A DNA stretch of 64,000 bases from Eunapius fragilis (GCA_963681505.1 OY811977.1:9794007-9858006), one strand, 5' to 3'. Numbered from the stretch's first letter, positions 48,475 to 60,012 are shown. Notes: a model not told the origin generated them from the sequence alone. A program made the numbers and translations.

Positions 48475-49904
48475 GCCAATTGGTTCCATGGGCCCAATTG
48501 GCGCGATTTGTACTATTTATGCCAATTGGGCCAATTGGTTCCACGGGCCAAATTGGGCAGATATGTCTTAATGAATTAATGCCAATTGGGCCAATTGGTT
48601 CCATCGGCCCAATTGGCGTTATATGTCCTATTGATGCCAATTGGGCCAATTGGTTCTACGGGCCCAATTGGCGCGATTTGTACTATGTATGCCAATTGGG
48701 CCAATTGATTCCACGGGCCCAAATGGTGCGATATGTACGATTGAATTGATGCCAATTGGGCCAATTGGTTCCATCGGCTCAATTGGCCCGATTTGTACTA
48801 TTTATGCCAATTAGGCCAATTGGTTCCACGGGCCCAATTGGTGCGATATGTCTCAATGAATTATTGCCAATTGGGCCAATTGGTTCCATGGGCCCAATTG
48901 GCGCGATTTGTACTATTTATGCCAATTGGGCCAATTGGTTCCACGGGCCAAATTGGGCAGATATGTCTTAATGAATTAATGCCAATTGGGCCAATTGGTT
49001 CCAACGGCCCAATTGGCGTTATATGTCCTATTGATGCCAATTGGGCCAATTGGTTCTACGGGCCCAATTGGCGCGATATGTACTATGTATGCCAATTGGG
49101 CCAATTGATTCCACGGGCCCAAATGGTGCGATATGTCTTAATGAATTATTGCCAATTGGGCCAATTTGTTCCATCGGCCCAATTGGCGCGATATGTACTA
49201 TTTATGCCAATTGGGCCAATTGGTTCCACGGGCCCAATTGGTGCGATTTGTCCCAAATAATTGATGCCAATTGGGCCAATTGATTCCATCGGCCCAATTG
49301 GCGCGATATTACCTATTGTTGCCAATTGGGCCAATTGGTTCCACGGGCCAAATTGGTGCGATTTGTCCCAATGAACTGATGCCAATTGGGCCAATTGGTT
49401 CCATCGGCCCAATTGGCGCGATATGTCCTATTGATGCCATTTGGGCCAATTGGTTCTTCGGGCCCAATTGGCGCGATATGTACTATGTATGACAATTGGG
49501 CCAATAGGTTCCACGGGCCCAATTGGTGCGATATGTCTTAATTAATTATTGCCAATTGGGCCAATTGGTTCCATCGGCCCAATTGGCGCGATATGTACTA
49601 TTTATGCCAATTGGGCCATTTGGTTCCAAGGGCCCAATTGCTGCGATTTGTCCCAATGAATTGATCCCAATTGGACCAATTGATTCCATCGGCCCAATTG
49701 GCGCGATATTACCTATTGTTGCCAATTGGGCCAATTGGTTCCACGGGCCAAATTGGTGCGATTTGTCCCTATGAATTGATGCCAATTGGGCCAATTGGTT
49801 CCATCGGCCCAATTGGCGCGATAAGTACTATTTATGCCAATTGGGCCAAATGGTTCCATGGGCCCAATTGGCACGACATGAACTATGTATGCCACTTGGG
49901 CCAA
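48475..49904 (+). repeat. ~55-bp GGGCCCAATTGG satellite, main segment
   Basis: About 26 tandem units of roughly 55-57 bp: GCCAATTGGGCCAATTGG, TTCCACGGGCCCAATTGG, CGCGATATGTACTATTTAT, with variants. Each unit contains short perfect dyads, CCAATTGG and GGGCCC. Frames of 60-155 codons on both strands (Pro-Ile-Gly-rich) are by-products of the repeat. Confidence 0.92.
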
Positions 49905-50737
49905 TAGACCTTTTTCATCACATGACCAAGTTACATTAAACGTGACGTCATTTACGTAAGCCGCCATCTTGGTGCACAGCTGGCATTGACATGACCATAG
50001 ATTTATCTACGCAACGACTAATTCCGCTTCAGAAAACTGATGACAAAGATATTATACGGAATATACTTCCTCTCAAGATACATCAGCAAGACTGCTATCG
50101 TTATAACGCGTACGTATAAGGCTCGGATAATCCGTTTTGCGTTCAGCTTGTATAGTAATTTCCCCTGCAGGCCGGCTGCGAGCAATTCGGTATCTTATTT
50201 TGTGCTGCAAACAAATTTCGAAGCAATTAATATATGCAATTTAAAAATTAAGCCTATACAACCAGTCGTTACAGCGGCTGCATGGCCGGCCTTTCAGAGA
50301 CTAAATCTGGGTCTGTCATGCATGCATGCACAAATATTTCAGTCGCTTTAATCAGTTTTGATCCGGCCGGACCAAATAAAAACGAGCGCCAGAAATATTC
50401 CGGCCGGGCTGAAATTGAGTACGATTTGTTCCACTTGAGTTTTGGTTCCAGCGTCGATCCGGGCCGAAGTCAGAAACGACGTTTGGAGTAAGATACATAT
50501 GAATGGGGAGATAACCTGCATGCATGTATATGTATAGAAGAGACCAATACGAAATTGTTCCTAGCGAACATGTACATGTCTATAAGCTACATGATCGGAG
50601 TGCATAATGGGTTCTGGCCAACTTCTGGGTATAGCCTTTCGCACATGCATGTGTTCTCGCTCCGCTTTCGGCAGTCAGTATTGGCACATAAACATATACA
50701 AGCATCAAATGGGTGCATTTCAAGTAGAGAGCCCCGT

Positions 50738-50797
<60 letters not shown>

Positions 50798-51359
50798 TGT
50801 GTGTGTTTGTGTGCATGTGTGTACGCGCGCGCACGCGTGTGCATGTGTGTGTGCACAACAAAGCGACACGTATCTGCCATATCCATTTGCGTATAAGCTC
50901 CTTTCGTGATGTTTCATATACGCTCATAGCTGATATCAGGTGTCATAATTAACACGTCGTATACGCAAGGCTGCTTTGAAGCCGTTCGCAGTGACCAAGT
51001 TGTAGAGTCGGTATAACCAATCTTGGTTGAATTTGTTATACAGTGTAGCCAGCTGGCTCTCCGGATTGAACGGTGCTCAATATTTGCTAGCGTCGTCTTT
51101 ATTATGCCTTGTCTTGCAAGAGCATCGAGGCAGCCGTCTCTTCGTCTTTGGCTGAGCTCGCGTTCACGTTCTCCTCCAATGTGGTTAATAACAGCAGATA
51201 TTCGATGGAACGAGAGGTCTTTATTCTTTATCAATCACAGAACACTTGAAACACCAAATTACTTCACACAATACAATATTACCTGTGCACCAAGATGGCC
51301 GCCACCGGTGTTTCACGTGATCCAGTTAATTATCTTGTGACACATGAAAAAGGTCTATT
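49905..51359. mobile_element. 1,455-bp DNA element with ~70-bp terminal inverted repeats
   Basis: The left end reads TAGACCTTTTTCATCACATG and the right end is its near reverse complement, with further matching arms containing GCCGCCATCTTGGTGCACAG. If the sequence from TAGACC to GGTCTA is removed, the flanks rejoin as GGGCCAA|TTGG, the exact satellite consensus. So there is either no target duplication, or a TA duplication if the pre-insertion site was the variant CCAATATTGG. I cannot assign a superfamily. A minus-strand frame of 106 codons at 50,914-51,234 matches nothing I know. Confidence 0.78.
50739..50814 (+). repeat. (GT)n microsatellite
   Basis: About 30 uninterrupted GT dinucleotides followed by TTTGTG-type variants, continuing as a degraded GT/GC tract to about 50,850. 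Confidence 0.95.
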
Positions 51360-51662
51360 GGTTTCACGGGCCCAATTGGTGCGATATGTCCCAATGAATT
51401 AATGCTAATTGGGCCAATTGGTTCCATTGGCCCAATTGGCGCGATATGTAATATTTATGCCAATTGGGCCAATTGGTTCCACGGGCCAAATTGATGCGAT
51501 TTGTCCCAATGAACTGATGCCAATTGGGCCAATTGGTTCCATCGGCCCAATTGGCGCGATACGTCATATTGATGCCAATTGGGCCAATTGGTTCCACGGG
51601 CCCAATTGGCGCGATATGTACTATGAATGCCATTTGGGCCAATTGGTTCCACGGGCCCAATT
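51360..51662 (+). repeat. ~55-bp GGGCCCAATTGG satellite, last segment
   Basis: About five units of the same family, continuing in phase after the 1,455-bp element and ending GGGCCCAATTGG|TCGACAG. Beyond this point no satellite is seen. Confidence 0.9.
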
Positions 51663-52443
51663 GGTCGACAGATTAACTTGCAAAATGATGAAATGTGCAT
51701 GTGTATACAATAAAATTGAGCACCAGAGGTCAACTCACTTTTTTAAAGACATGTTTTAAAAATCCTGTGTGGGACAGTTGCTTTAATCCTACCCAATACA
51801 GTTTACTATGTCTATCAGTCAATATATATATCTCTTTCATGACATAGAATCAGTCAATTCCCATTACATGTTCGTTCAAGAACATGATCCTCATCCTCAT
51901 CTGAAGCAGGTGTTGCTCGCATTACAAACACCACACACGAGACCACCTAAATGGAGACAGTTTTCTTTAAGGACCAGAGTTACACTCATCTTTGGTCTCA
52001 ACTGGTACGTGCTGTCCGAGGGCGTGGTCTACCAACGGTACTTTGTGAAGATGTCATTCAAGTGCCATTGATGCCTTACACCATGCATTGCATTCCTGCC
52101 ATAGTGTTTGTTTTTAAGTTTTGTTTGTATATAGCCCGTTCTCTGTCTTACGTTCTGTAAACTGCCAATGTGTAGGTCCCATTCAACCAGGGTACTCCGT
52201 TTATAGCATAACCACTATATTTGGAAAGCTTTATAAGACGCAATCCCAATATTATCGCGCATTGCATAGGTGGACCCTTGTTAAATCTGTTTCAGAGCTT
52301 CCAAGGTGCATGTTCTCTTTTATAGAAAAGTAGCACATTCCATCGGCCAAAATCGCTCATTTTGGTTGCTATGGAGTGACGTAACACTACAGCTGTATTT
52401 AACCAATGGATAATGGAAAAATGTTTTTAAGTAATATTTATAT
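51663..52443. other. Non-repetitive sequence downstream of the receptor gene
   Basis: About 780 bp with no satellite, no convincing gene and no recognisable element. Open frames of 60-87 codons (51,808-52,333) have no family signature. The stretch probably marks the start of gene-bearing DNA next to the satellite block. Confidence 0.5.
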
Positions 52444-52449
52444 TTTATT
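52444..52449 (-). promoter_or_regulatory. Candidate polyadenylation signal of the receptor gene
   Basis: The minus strand reads AATAAA about 145 nt past the TAG stop of the last exon, a plausible distance for a short 3' UTR. The motif is common in AT-rich DNA, so this is positional support only. Confidence 0.4.
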
Positions 52450-52594
52450 GAGATTTTCGTGTGGCACGAATCACATGCCATAGTGACACGAATCACATGC
52501 CATAGGCTTGCAAACAAAGACAAAAAAAAGGCAATAGTGGTGCAATTTGCCATTATTAATCACGTGCAGTACATATCTTCGTTCCCTTCCCTTC

Positions 52595-53110
52595 CTACAC
52601 GGTGGTCTCCATGAGGCTGCCAGAATTGGCTAGTCTGTTGTCATAGTGCTGGAAGGCACCCACGGATCCTGCTGCCACTATGCCCCTGCATCCCTCCTCT
52701 CCCCTTTTGTGGAGGGAAGAGGGACTGTCACACAAGTGGCACGATCGGTTCTCGTTGTTCGAGAGCCCCTCTGTAACCACTGGGGGCTGATGACGAAAGT
52801 AGTGTCCACACGGGGTTTTTATCCCCCTGGGGGAAGTGATGCTCCCACTGCCCGAAAGGCCTTGCTGGAGGTGGGTGGCATCGTGGTGAGTGGAGCAGGA
52901 AGAGGCGTGGCCATTCTGAGGGGTGACGGTGCCCAGTGGGGACTCCCTGGACTCGGCCAGTCCGGAGTCCTTGGACTGCGAGGAAACGGGGTGAGGGGCG
53001 TGGTGACTTCGGAAGGTCTTGAGGCGGGCCTCGATGCAGGAGGCGGTGAGTCTGGCCAGGACGTCAGTCTCCCAGCTGTCCTGAATGATGGAGACAAAGC
53101 TGGGGAGCTC
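52595..53110 (-). CDS. TGF-beta-superfamily receptor kinase, last exon (kinase end and C-tail)
   Basis: Opens after a canonical acceptor (CCCCACTAG at 53,111 upward) and reads 171 codons to TAG. The first ~40 residues hold IIQDSWETDVLARLTASCIE, matching the final kinase helices of type II receptors (I-E-x-C-W-D-x-D-x-E-A-R-L-x-A-x-C). The Arg of ARLT is the conserved subdomain XI residue. The remaining ~130 residues form a Ser/Thr/His-rich, low-complexity tail ending SLMETTV, longer than the very short tails of most type I receptors. An opposite-strand frame here is a shadow. The acceptor enters in phase 0, whereas the previous exon leaves in phase 1, so the junction is not solved. Confidence 0.82.
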   Translation of the reverse strand, partial: ELPSFVSIIQDSWETDVLARLTASCIEARLKTFRSHHAPHPVSSQSKDSGLAESRESPLGTVTPQNGHASSCSTHHDATHLQQGLSGSGSITSPRGIKTPCGHYFRHQPPVVTEGLSNNENRSCHLCDSPSSLHKRGEEGCRGIVAAGSVGAFQHYDNRLANSGSLMETTV

Positions 53111-53829
53111 CTAGTGGGGAATGGGAAAAAAAGGTGAAGGGGAGGAGAGGTGTAAAACAGGTGACGAGAACAGGTGTGGACTTATTGTAAGAGCGTATTG
53201 CACTTTCTAATCACCATCTTCCATCCTGACCACTCATGCAAAGGATGAGGACAATGCAAGAGGAAGGACGCTCCTATATCTAATGCACATGTGACCACAC
53301 GTGCACACTTATTGCCTTGCAGATGATTGCAACACACACGCACGCAACAAACATTCACAGTTTTTAAGGATTCCTACTGGAACCATACAAACGAAAAAAT
53401 GGGGTTCACATTGCAGGCCGACATCACACAAAACATCCTTATCCAGCCAGTGAAGATTAGCACTAAAGTCACATTGGACACATGTCAACGCTATGTAGCC
53501 ATGTCAAAGCCATGTTGCCATTCAAATCTTCCAACACACTCATCCCCACAACACACAACAGTCGGAAGTGCATGGGTTCACAAAAACACACATCAAATGC
53601 ATGTTTCGAACATGTGAAATGCATACTGAATGCATCTTCCGGGCTAACAATCCACATAATTGGGACCACAACACTTTCCATTTCGCACATTTAGATGCAG
53701 TGTAGTGTATCCATTCAACCTCCTCTCCCCTTCCCTCCTTTCCCCACCATCACCAAAATGAAAATGCAACACACACACATGTACACCCACATTGCATACA
53801 CATACACAAATGCCAACACACACACGTAC
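53111..53829 (-). other. Intron of the receptor gene
   Basis: Bounded by a GTACGT donor (53,829 downward) and a CTAG acceptor. No repeat or element stands out apart from a CACACA-rich donor end. A microexon (length 3n+2) would be needed here to reconcile the flanking phases; I could not find one by eye. Confidence 0.55.
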
Positions 53830-53958
53830 AGTGAATCCAGGAGGTACACTGTATGTCTGGTCGAAGGTTGCGCACGACGACAATCTCCTTCATTTGTTCA
53901 ATGGTGGGATTGAGCGGAGCTTGAGAGTGGAAGGGAGGTTTATAGTCTTCAACTGAGG
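53830..53958 (-). CDS. TGF-beta-superfamily receptor kinase, C-lobe exon
   Basis: A 129-nt exon between acceptor GTGCAG|CC and donor CACT|GTACGT. It encodes SVEDYKPPFH, then QAPLNPTIEQMKEIVVVRNL and RPDIQCTSW. The VEDYKPPF-x-P-x-x-E-x-M-K-x-(V)4-x-RP pattern is the αG-αH region of TGF-beta receptor kinases and is closest, from memory, to type I receptors. It enters in phase 1, completing the TCC codon begun by the T that ends the preceding exon, so this join is fully consistent. Confidence 0.88.
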
Positions 53959-54612
53959 CTGCACATGGGCATGAAGGATGGGGCAGAGGAGGGAGAGAGA
54001 AATAAGATATTATCATTATTGCAAGTGTAGGCAGAGGTTATGTTTTAATGCTAAACGCTACATACAAAAAAGGGGGGAGGGATGGCACATAAGTGTTGAG
54101 TGGGCAGTACAATTCCATTACGTATAGGAAAACAAAATCTCATTTTATTTGATTTTTGGATGAATAAAAAAGAAAACAAAACAAAACACAGTAATTTCTA
54201 AAGCAGACCGTATGGAAATCATAGTTACCTTTATTCACTAGATAGTGTGCGAGGGGGGGGGGGGGTCCTTTGTATTGTGGTCGGGCTGGGTATATGCAAT
54301 GGTCAGATTGGTGTATACAGGAGGCTTGCGCCACGTGTTTGGGGGGCACCTAGAGACACTGCGGCCATGTATTCACACGCGCATATTGTCCAGCCCAGTG
54401 ATTGACTGCGTGTTGAAACAAAGAAACAAAGGTTTTGTAAACTTTTCCACGAAGCTACCTCAAAGATGCAAAAAAAGGGATTGGGATGCATACAGTGTAC
54501 ATCATGTGATGTGTTGATTGAGTTTCTCCATCTTTGGTGCTCTACAGTCTAAATCGCCTTTGCATGATTATAGTACTGTATCTCTTAGCATTTGCTATAG
54601 TTATAAAAGCTG

Positions 54613-54760
54613 GATGTTTGCCAGTGTGTTTGCATTTTCCCTCAAACAAAGGGAAAAAGTTACAGCAAAATACTAATACTACTAATTACGCATCTTTGTA
54701 AGGGTCAGAAGCCAAGACATTAGAGGTTTGTGGGAAAACGCTAACACACTGGCAACCATC
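54613..54760. mobile_element. Small MITE-like inverted repeat (148 bp)
   Basis: The left end TTGCCAGTGTGTTTGCATTT pairs with the right end, whose reverse complement is TTGCCAGTGTGTTAGCGTTT. A further weaker GATG/CATC match extends the ends by a few bases. About 22 of 28 terminal bases agree. No target duplication is clear and there is no coding content. Confidence 0.6.
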
Positions 54761-55158
54761 GTACAGGTGTGCTTTTAAAACACACACAAAAGGGGGAGGC
54801 AGCCAACTACCACATGTCAACCGACACATCTGAATACATGCGCCTGGACATTAACAGCGATCACTCCCTAATGACACAGTGTTCCATCACAACAAACGGG
54901 CCACTAATGGACGGTGTGTGTGTGTGTGTCCAGCCACCACCTGCACCATACCTCCAAGGTGACTACAGGGACACTACAAAGGATCGTATGCCCCACCCAC
55001 CCCTCTGCACACACATACGCCCCACCCACCCCTCTGCACACACACATGCTGTACAAGTGAGCACAGAACAAGCACAGAACAATAATAGTACCTGTCTTTA
55101 CGTTAACCACACTTATACACGCTGTTATAGGTATTTGTACTCCAAACACTAGAGGTGA

Positions 55159-55160
<2 letters not shown>

Positions 55161-55196
<36 letters not shown>
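55161..55196 (+). repeat. (GT)n microsatellite
   Basis: About 17 GT dinucleotides in the intron. On the gene's sense strand it reads (CA)n. Confidence 0.9.
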
Positions 55197-55197
<1 letters not shown>

Positions 55198-56221
55198 TTA
55201 CTCATTATGCAAGATTTCACCCTTATTAAGTTGATCGTTCATCACTAGGTGGGAGACAGGGGTACGATTGTAGGTGGTCATGGTAGCGGTCGCAAATCAG
55301 AGAAGAAGGGAGGGGCGTCTAGGTTGACTGAGGGGGTGGTGGTGGGTGTGGCTTTTGAGGGGAGGGGCAAGGGCTCATGTTCATTGCTATGGACTACTGC
55401 CCCAAATGAAGCACAAAAAGTGTATTTATGTTGATATGGTGTGGATCAATGGGCCATCCTCTGTTGATGTACAGTGTAGGTGGTGTGGTGGTGGGGACCA
55501 GCCAGGCATAACGGGTACCTTTTTTGTTTGTCATTCTGAAGGGCAGTTGGTATACATGTATATTGAGGTAGCCACACTTTTTTCACTGGTGATGTAATGA
55601 ACTTGGGCCAACTTCTTTTGTTTCTTTTTAACCATAAACACAATGCATTAGTGCATCTACATGGTGTTTGTGCATGTGTAAATGTGTATTTGTATGTACT
55701 TTTGCGTGTGTGTATGAATTTGCATGTACCTTTTTATGTGTCTACGTCTGTGTGTGTATGTGTGTGTACATGTGTGTGAATGTGTGTGTGTGTCCGTAAC
55801 ACAACTAATATCATTTGTACTCTTTTACGCTGGAAGTGGAGTGGACACCTTTGAGGTAAGCTGGGAGCACAATGAATGTGAATGTGTCAGCACCAAAAGC
55901 ACACCACACGCACTTCACCACGCATGTGTAAGATACTGCTCACACGTACCTGCACCTAAACATGATTAAATTGTATATGCATGTGTCTATATGTGACAAG
56001 CAGCTAGATTCAGACCCCGCTGAAAAAGGAATGCAATACTGCTATGCTACAGGAGATGACCTTGCATGCACACAAATACAAATACAACACCACATCACAA
56101 AAAACACACACACCACACGCACAAAACGATATACATGGTGCAATACTGCATCCATTTATGAGTAATACATTGCAAGAGCACACATATCGCAAAATGATGC
56201 ACATTCACAGGTCTAATATAA

Positions 56222-56655
56222 CCATGCACACACATTCATCTACACATGCACACACATTCATCTACACATGCACACACATTCATCTACACATGCACACACA
56301 TTCATCTACACATGCACACACATTCATCTACACATGCACACACATTCATCTACACATGCACACACATTCATCTACACATGCACACACATTCATCTACACA
56401 TGCACACACATTCATCTACACATGCACACACATTCATCTACACATGCACACACATTCATCTACACATGCACACACATTCATCTACACATGCACACACATT
56501 CATCTACACATGCACACACATTCATCTACACATGCACACACATTGATCTACACATGCACACACATTGATCTACACATGCACACACATTCATCTACACATG
56601 CACACACATTCATCTACACATGCACACACATTCATCTACACATGCACACACATTC
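56222..56655 (+). repeat. 22-bp minisatellite
   Basis: About 20 nearly perfect copies of ATGCACACACATTCATCTAC; the 22-bp unit ends with AC. Two adjacent copies have GATCTAC for CATCTAC. Its His/Thr-rich frames of up to 208 codons are repeat by-products, since 22 bp repeats every 66 nt in frame. It is intronic. Confidence 0.95.
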
Positions 56656-57225
56656 ATACACGCACACACACAAAGACACCTGCATAATTATGTCATGCAT
56701 ACACTCATGGATACACACACACACACACCCACACACACAACACACACACATGCCACAAACACAAAAAGCACCACAAGGCCATACATGGCAACAGGCAATA
56801 CATTTAGTTTGGAGGGGACAGATGGGGACCCTTTCAAATCACACCTCTAGAGGACAAAAAGAACCTTTATAGTATAGGTGTGAACCAACACCAAAAGAAT
56901 ACCACACAGAATACCTCCCCTCCCCCCTTCCCTCAAACCTACATGTACCACCCCTCCCACCTCCCTTTAATCCCTTCGCCGTGGCAACAACAACACAAGC
57001 AACAAACAAGGGGGAAACAGTTGGCACCTTATGTCCACCACATGCCAAAAAATATGTATACACATACATGTATATACAACCCACATACAGACCACTAAAA
57101 GCCCTAGGCACTCCAATCTATAAAGCGTTAGAATGGGCAGCATGTGTACAGACCATGTGTATGAAGATACCATGTGTGTGGAGTCACCATGCCCAGCTGT
57201 GTGTAGGGAAATTACTATGCGCAGC

Positions 57226-57418
57226 CGTGTGGTAGATAAATTACTATAATGGACAGCCACGTGTAGAGAAATTACTATAATGGACAGCGGTGTGTAGAGA
57301 AATTATTATAATGGACAGCCGTGTGTAGAGAAATTACTATAATGGACAGCCGTGTGTAGAGAAATTACTATAATGGACAGCCGTGTGTAGAGAAATTACT
57401 ATAATGGACAGCGGTATG
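57226..57418 (+). repeat. 31-bp minisatellite
   Basis: Six copies of GTGTAGAGAAATTACTATAA-TGGACAGCCGT with slight variation (CAGCCAC, CAGCGGT). A degenerate copy precedes it at about 57,200. Confidence 0.88.
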
Positions 57419-57892
57419 TGAGAGTTACTTAATGCAAAGCTGTGCTAACCACAAAGGAAATGGGCCCACATCATGATGATTTAACGTGATGCAGTCATGA
57501 CAACAGACATCTGGACATGCCACCGTCACACAAATATGCATTCCGAGGACGAATGCCTTTCAAGCTTCAGTGAACTCCAATTAGCATGTGTATGTGTGCA
57601 TGTGTGTATGTGTGCATGTGTGTACAGTACGTGTGGGTGCATGCATTGTGTTTGAATGGACATTTCGCTCAGTGGAATGGTGGTCACTACACATGTCTTA
57701 GTAAGGTCATCCATCACCCTGTGGTCCCAGGGATTGTGCAATGCATGTCCAAAAGTAAGGATGCTTTTTAAAAGTGAGGGATACTGTACAGGATCCTGCA
57801 GTACTTAGCACACTCAATAAGTCACCAATATCGAGTTTAGATGACTAGCAAAACTGTGGCCCAGTTAATACTTGCCCCAGACCCATACTTAC

Positions 57893-58039
57893 AGGACCCA
57901 TCGCCTGTGACGTCAGTTCTGCTGGCCATCTCCCACAGGATGAGGCCAAAGGCATAGATGTCTATCTTCAGGCAATCCTCCATGCTGAAGTTGACACAGC
58001 CTTCAAGGATCTCTGGAGCCATGTAGCGGCTCGTCCCCA
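57893..58039 (-). CDS. TGF-beta-superfamily receptor kinase, activation-loop exon
   Basis: A 147-nt exon ending at a strong donor, GGGTCCT|GTAAGT. It encodes (V)[13 protein letters not shown], then [20 protein letters not shown] and [15 protein letters not shown]-x-RYMAPE is the activation-loop/APE motif of TGF-beta receptor kinases, and D-I-Y-A-x-G-L is subdomain IX. The upstream acceptor GCCAAG|TGGGG enters in phase 1, needing a G from the previous exon to make Val. The C-lobe exon follows in the right phase. EILEG-x-(V)NF is like activin type II receptors. Confidence 0.9.
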
Positions 58040-58434
58040 CTTGGCATCAGAGAAAGAGATACGATGAAATCAAGTTGCTGGGAGCTACTACAGGTACAGT
58101 GCACAGGAAAAGGCCCAGCATAGCAAAAGCTAGGGTGAAGGGGAGTTGTTCTCACACATAAATGTTTTCCCCCTCTCTCAGAGATAAATGTATTGAAGTT
58201 GATTTTTTTGTCTAATCACATGACTTTATTGATTTTGAATGTTATTAACATCTGCAAATATTTTCTCTTATTAATAATGCACATGCCCATCAATTCTCTT
58301 ATTAATGCACATGTGCTATCATATCTCTTATTAATGCACGTTGTTTTAAAAAAGGAACACCAGGTTTAGGGGCAGGGATAGCAACCTGAAATGAAGTATG
58401 AAGTGCACAACTGTGTCCTGTATGCGAAGACAAA

Positions 58435-58669
58435 TAACCCTCTCACACCTCCTTTACCCCCTCTCCCATTTATCTCTTCTCCTCACCTGTCCCACCCTGC
58501 CTCTCCTCACTTTCCACCTTCACCACACACCTTCACTTTGCCCCAACCCCTTACCTGTCCCACCCCACCTCTTCCCTTCTCCCCACCCCTCACCTGTCCC
58601 ATCTCTCCCTCCCCTCATCTGCCCCACCTCTCCCTCCTCCCCACCCTCACCCCCTCCCACCTCACCTGT
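58435..58669 (+). repeat. Pyrimidine-rich tract (sense strand G/A-rich)
   Basis: Degenerate CTCCCCACCCTCACC-like repeats. The same composition resumes at 61,323 on the other side of the foldback, so the element probably inserted into one continuous tract. Confidence 0.75.
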
Positions 58670-58928
58670 GGGTCATTCCTACCCAAGCGTACGCAAGTTT
58701 CTGCATGTCTGACTCAGATTTCACCCAAACTTATTTTATGGGTAGGGTGGTCATGGGACATGACTAAGTGCAAAGGTCACCCCTTAGATGTCTTCTGTTG
58801 TGGAGATATTAATGGTTATTATTGTGAACTTTTCCTTGGACACTCTGTATTTGATGCACTGTATTTGGTGTACCCTTTAACTCTCATCAATGAAATTAGC
58901 ATTTAATAATCGCTCCTTCATTAAGGTA

Positions 58929-59159
58929 TTATGAGGGATTTTTAAACTTTATTAAGTATCTGAGGTGAAATAATTTCAGCCTTTCATCTTCTGTATAATT
59001 AGATCCTAATTGATCTGCCATACCATTTTGCACCGTAAATATTTTCCAAATAGTCTTCAATATGGAGAAGCCATATGCCAAATTAGCAGTTGGGCTGGCA
59101 CTGGGTTTAGTGGGAAGATACTGATTCCAGCAATTCCACCCTGCCTCCAACCTAACCAC
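58929..59159 (-). other. 70-odd-codon open frame in the left foldback arm
   Basis: Encodes KPSASPTANLAYGFSILKTI and QLGSNYTEDERLKLFHLRYL, ending KNPS-stop. The mirrored frame in the right arm (60,822-61,064) keeps the same reading frame and stop with very few replacements. I recognise no domain. It could be a small gene product of the element or a chance open frame in its 3' region. Confidence 0.35.
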
Positions 59160-59237
59160 ATATATTTATGTTTTCATAGGCTATCTAAACAGCACTGACC
59201 TAACACAACTGTCATAACCACTGAGAGAAACAGCATT

Positions 59238-59729
59238 TTAAAAACATAATACAGACAGTACAATACCTCCTTCCCCTGCCCCTTCCCTTGCATGCATGTA
59301 CACCCAGGTAAATATATATACCTTTTCACCACTTGTGATTCTCAAGAGCTTGTATTGCACTGTCCATTTCATTTCATTATCAGTATGTGTGTGTGTCCAT
59401 CCGGTGTAGGTTGTAGGCTCAACAAAAGTCAGAATGTCACTGATCTGTATTGTTAATATGTCGGCTCTGAGAGGATAGACAAATGACCTGCTAGGTCCAC
59501 ATGGATGAAGAAATGACACTGCCACTTCCTGCATTTCAGAATGAGATCCTGTCATACAGCCTACCCACCAGGCACCATTGTAAATAGCAGTCACATACCC
59601 TTTTATATAACACATATTTGATTGAGGTGACACCACAACTTGTTGTACAGTTTCAGTGCGAAAACCACAGCTTGCACTGTATTCCCACACTTGCAGTGCG
59701 CAAGTATCAACAGGCACAAAGCTGTGCAA
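59238..59729 (-). pseudogene. C-terminal domain of a transposon-encoded protein, left arm
   Basis: 163 codons open on the minus strand. It contains HSFVPVDTCALQVWEY, YIKGYVTAIYNGAWWVG and VSFLHPCGPSRSFVYP, then ADILTI and PTTYTGW. The series GYV-x-x-x-Y-x-G-x-WW-x-G ... F-x-HP-x-GPSRSF-x-(Y/W)P ... DIL is, from memory, the C-terminal part of an uncharacterised protein common in invertebrate genomes and transposons. The upstream portion of the protein is frameshifted in this arm. The right-arm version is damaged here by deletions and a stop. Confidence 0.65.
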
Positions 59730-60012
59730 TCTTTAGGTACCAGCTATGGTTTTGGCCTTGGAGAACCTTTCTTGCAGCAAGGTATCTTCGTTGCCCCATT
59801 CTTTGTTGTTGAAAAATTTTAAAGGAATCCTCTGTAACCAAGTATGGCAGAAGGTATAAAGTTCATGGAGTCTTGTGATTTGGTCACGCTGCAAACTGGC
59901 CTTGGCACTTGCCTTTTACAGCACCACCTACACCATCATAGGGACCCTTGCCATAACTGGTCACAAAACAAGTGGTACCCTGAAGTCTTCCAAGTGGTTA
60001 TGAAGCTCTTCA

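Larger units (their letters stand above)
53959..57892 (-). other. Intron of the receptor gene, ~3.9 kb
   Basis: Donor GTAAGT at 57,892 downward, acceptor GTGCAG at 53,961-53,959. It contains CA/GT-rich stretches, a MITE-like inverted repeat, a 22-bp minisatellite and a 31-bp minisatellite, listed separately. Open frames inside it (for example 54,769-55,152 and 55,249-55,434) have no recognised domain and lie on the other strand. Confidence 0.7.

Noticed and set aside
50914..51234. 106-codon minus-strand frame inside the 1,455-bp element as a transposase
   Set aside because: No catalytic motif or family resemblance could be seen; left as unassigned element sequence.
52646..53137. 163-codon plus-strand frame
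   Set aside because: It is the complement of the receptor's last exon, whose minus-strand product has a clear kinase signature and splice acceptor.
56044..56872. His/Thr-rich frames up to 208 codons
   Set aside because: They translate a 22-bp minisatellite inside an intron of a gene on the other strand.
57837..58040. A start codon at the activation-loop exon (single-exon mini kinase)
   Set aside because: The frame begins at a GTG inside the conserved [10 protein letters not shown] motif directly after a splice acceptor; it is an internal exon.
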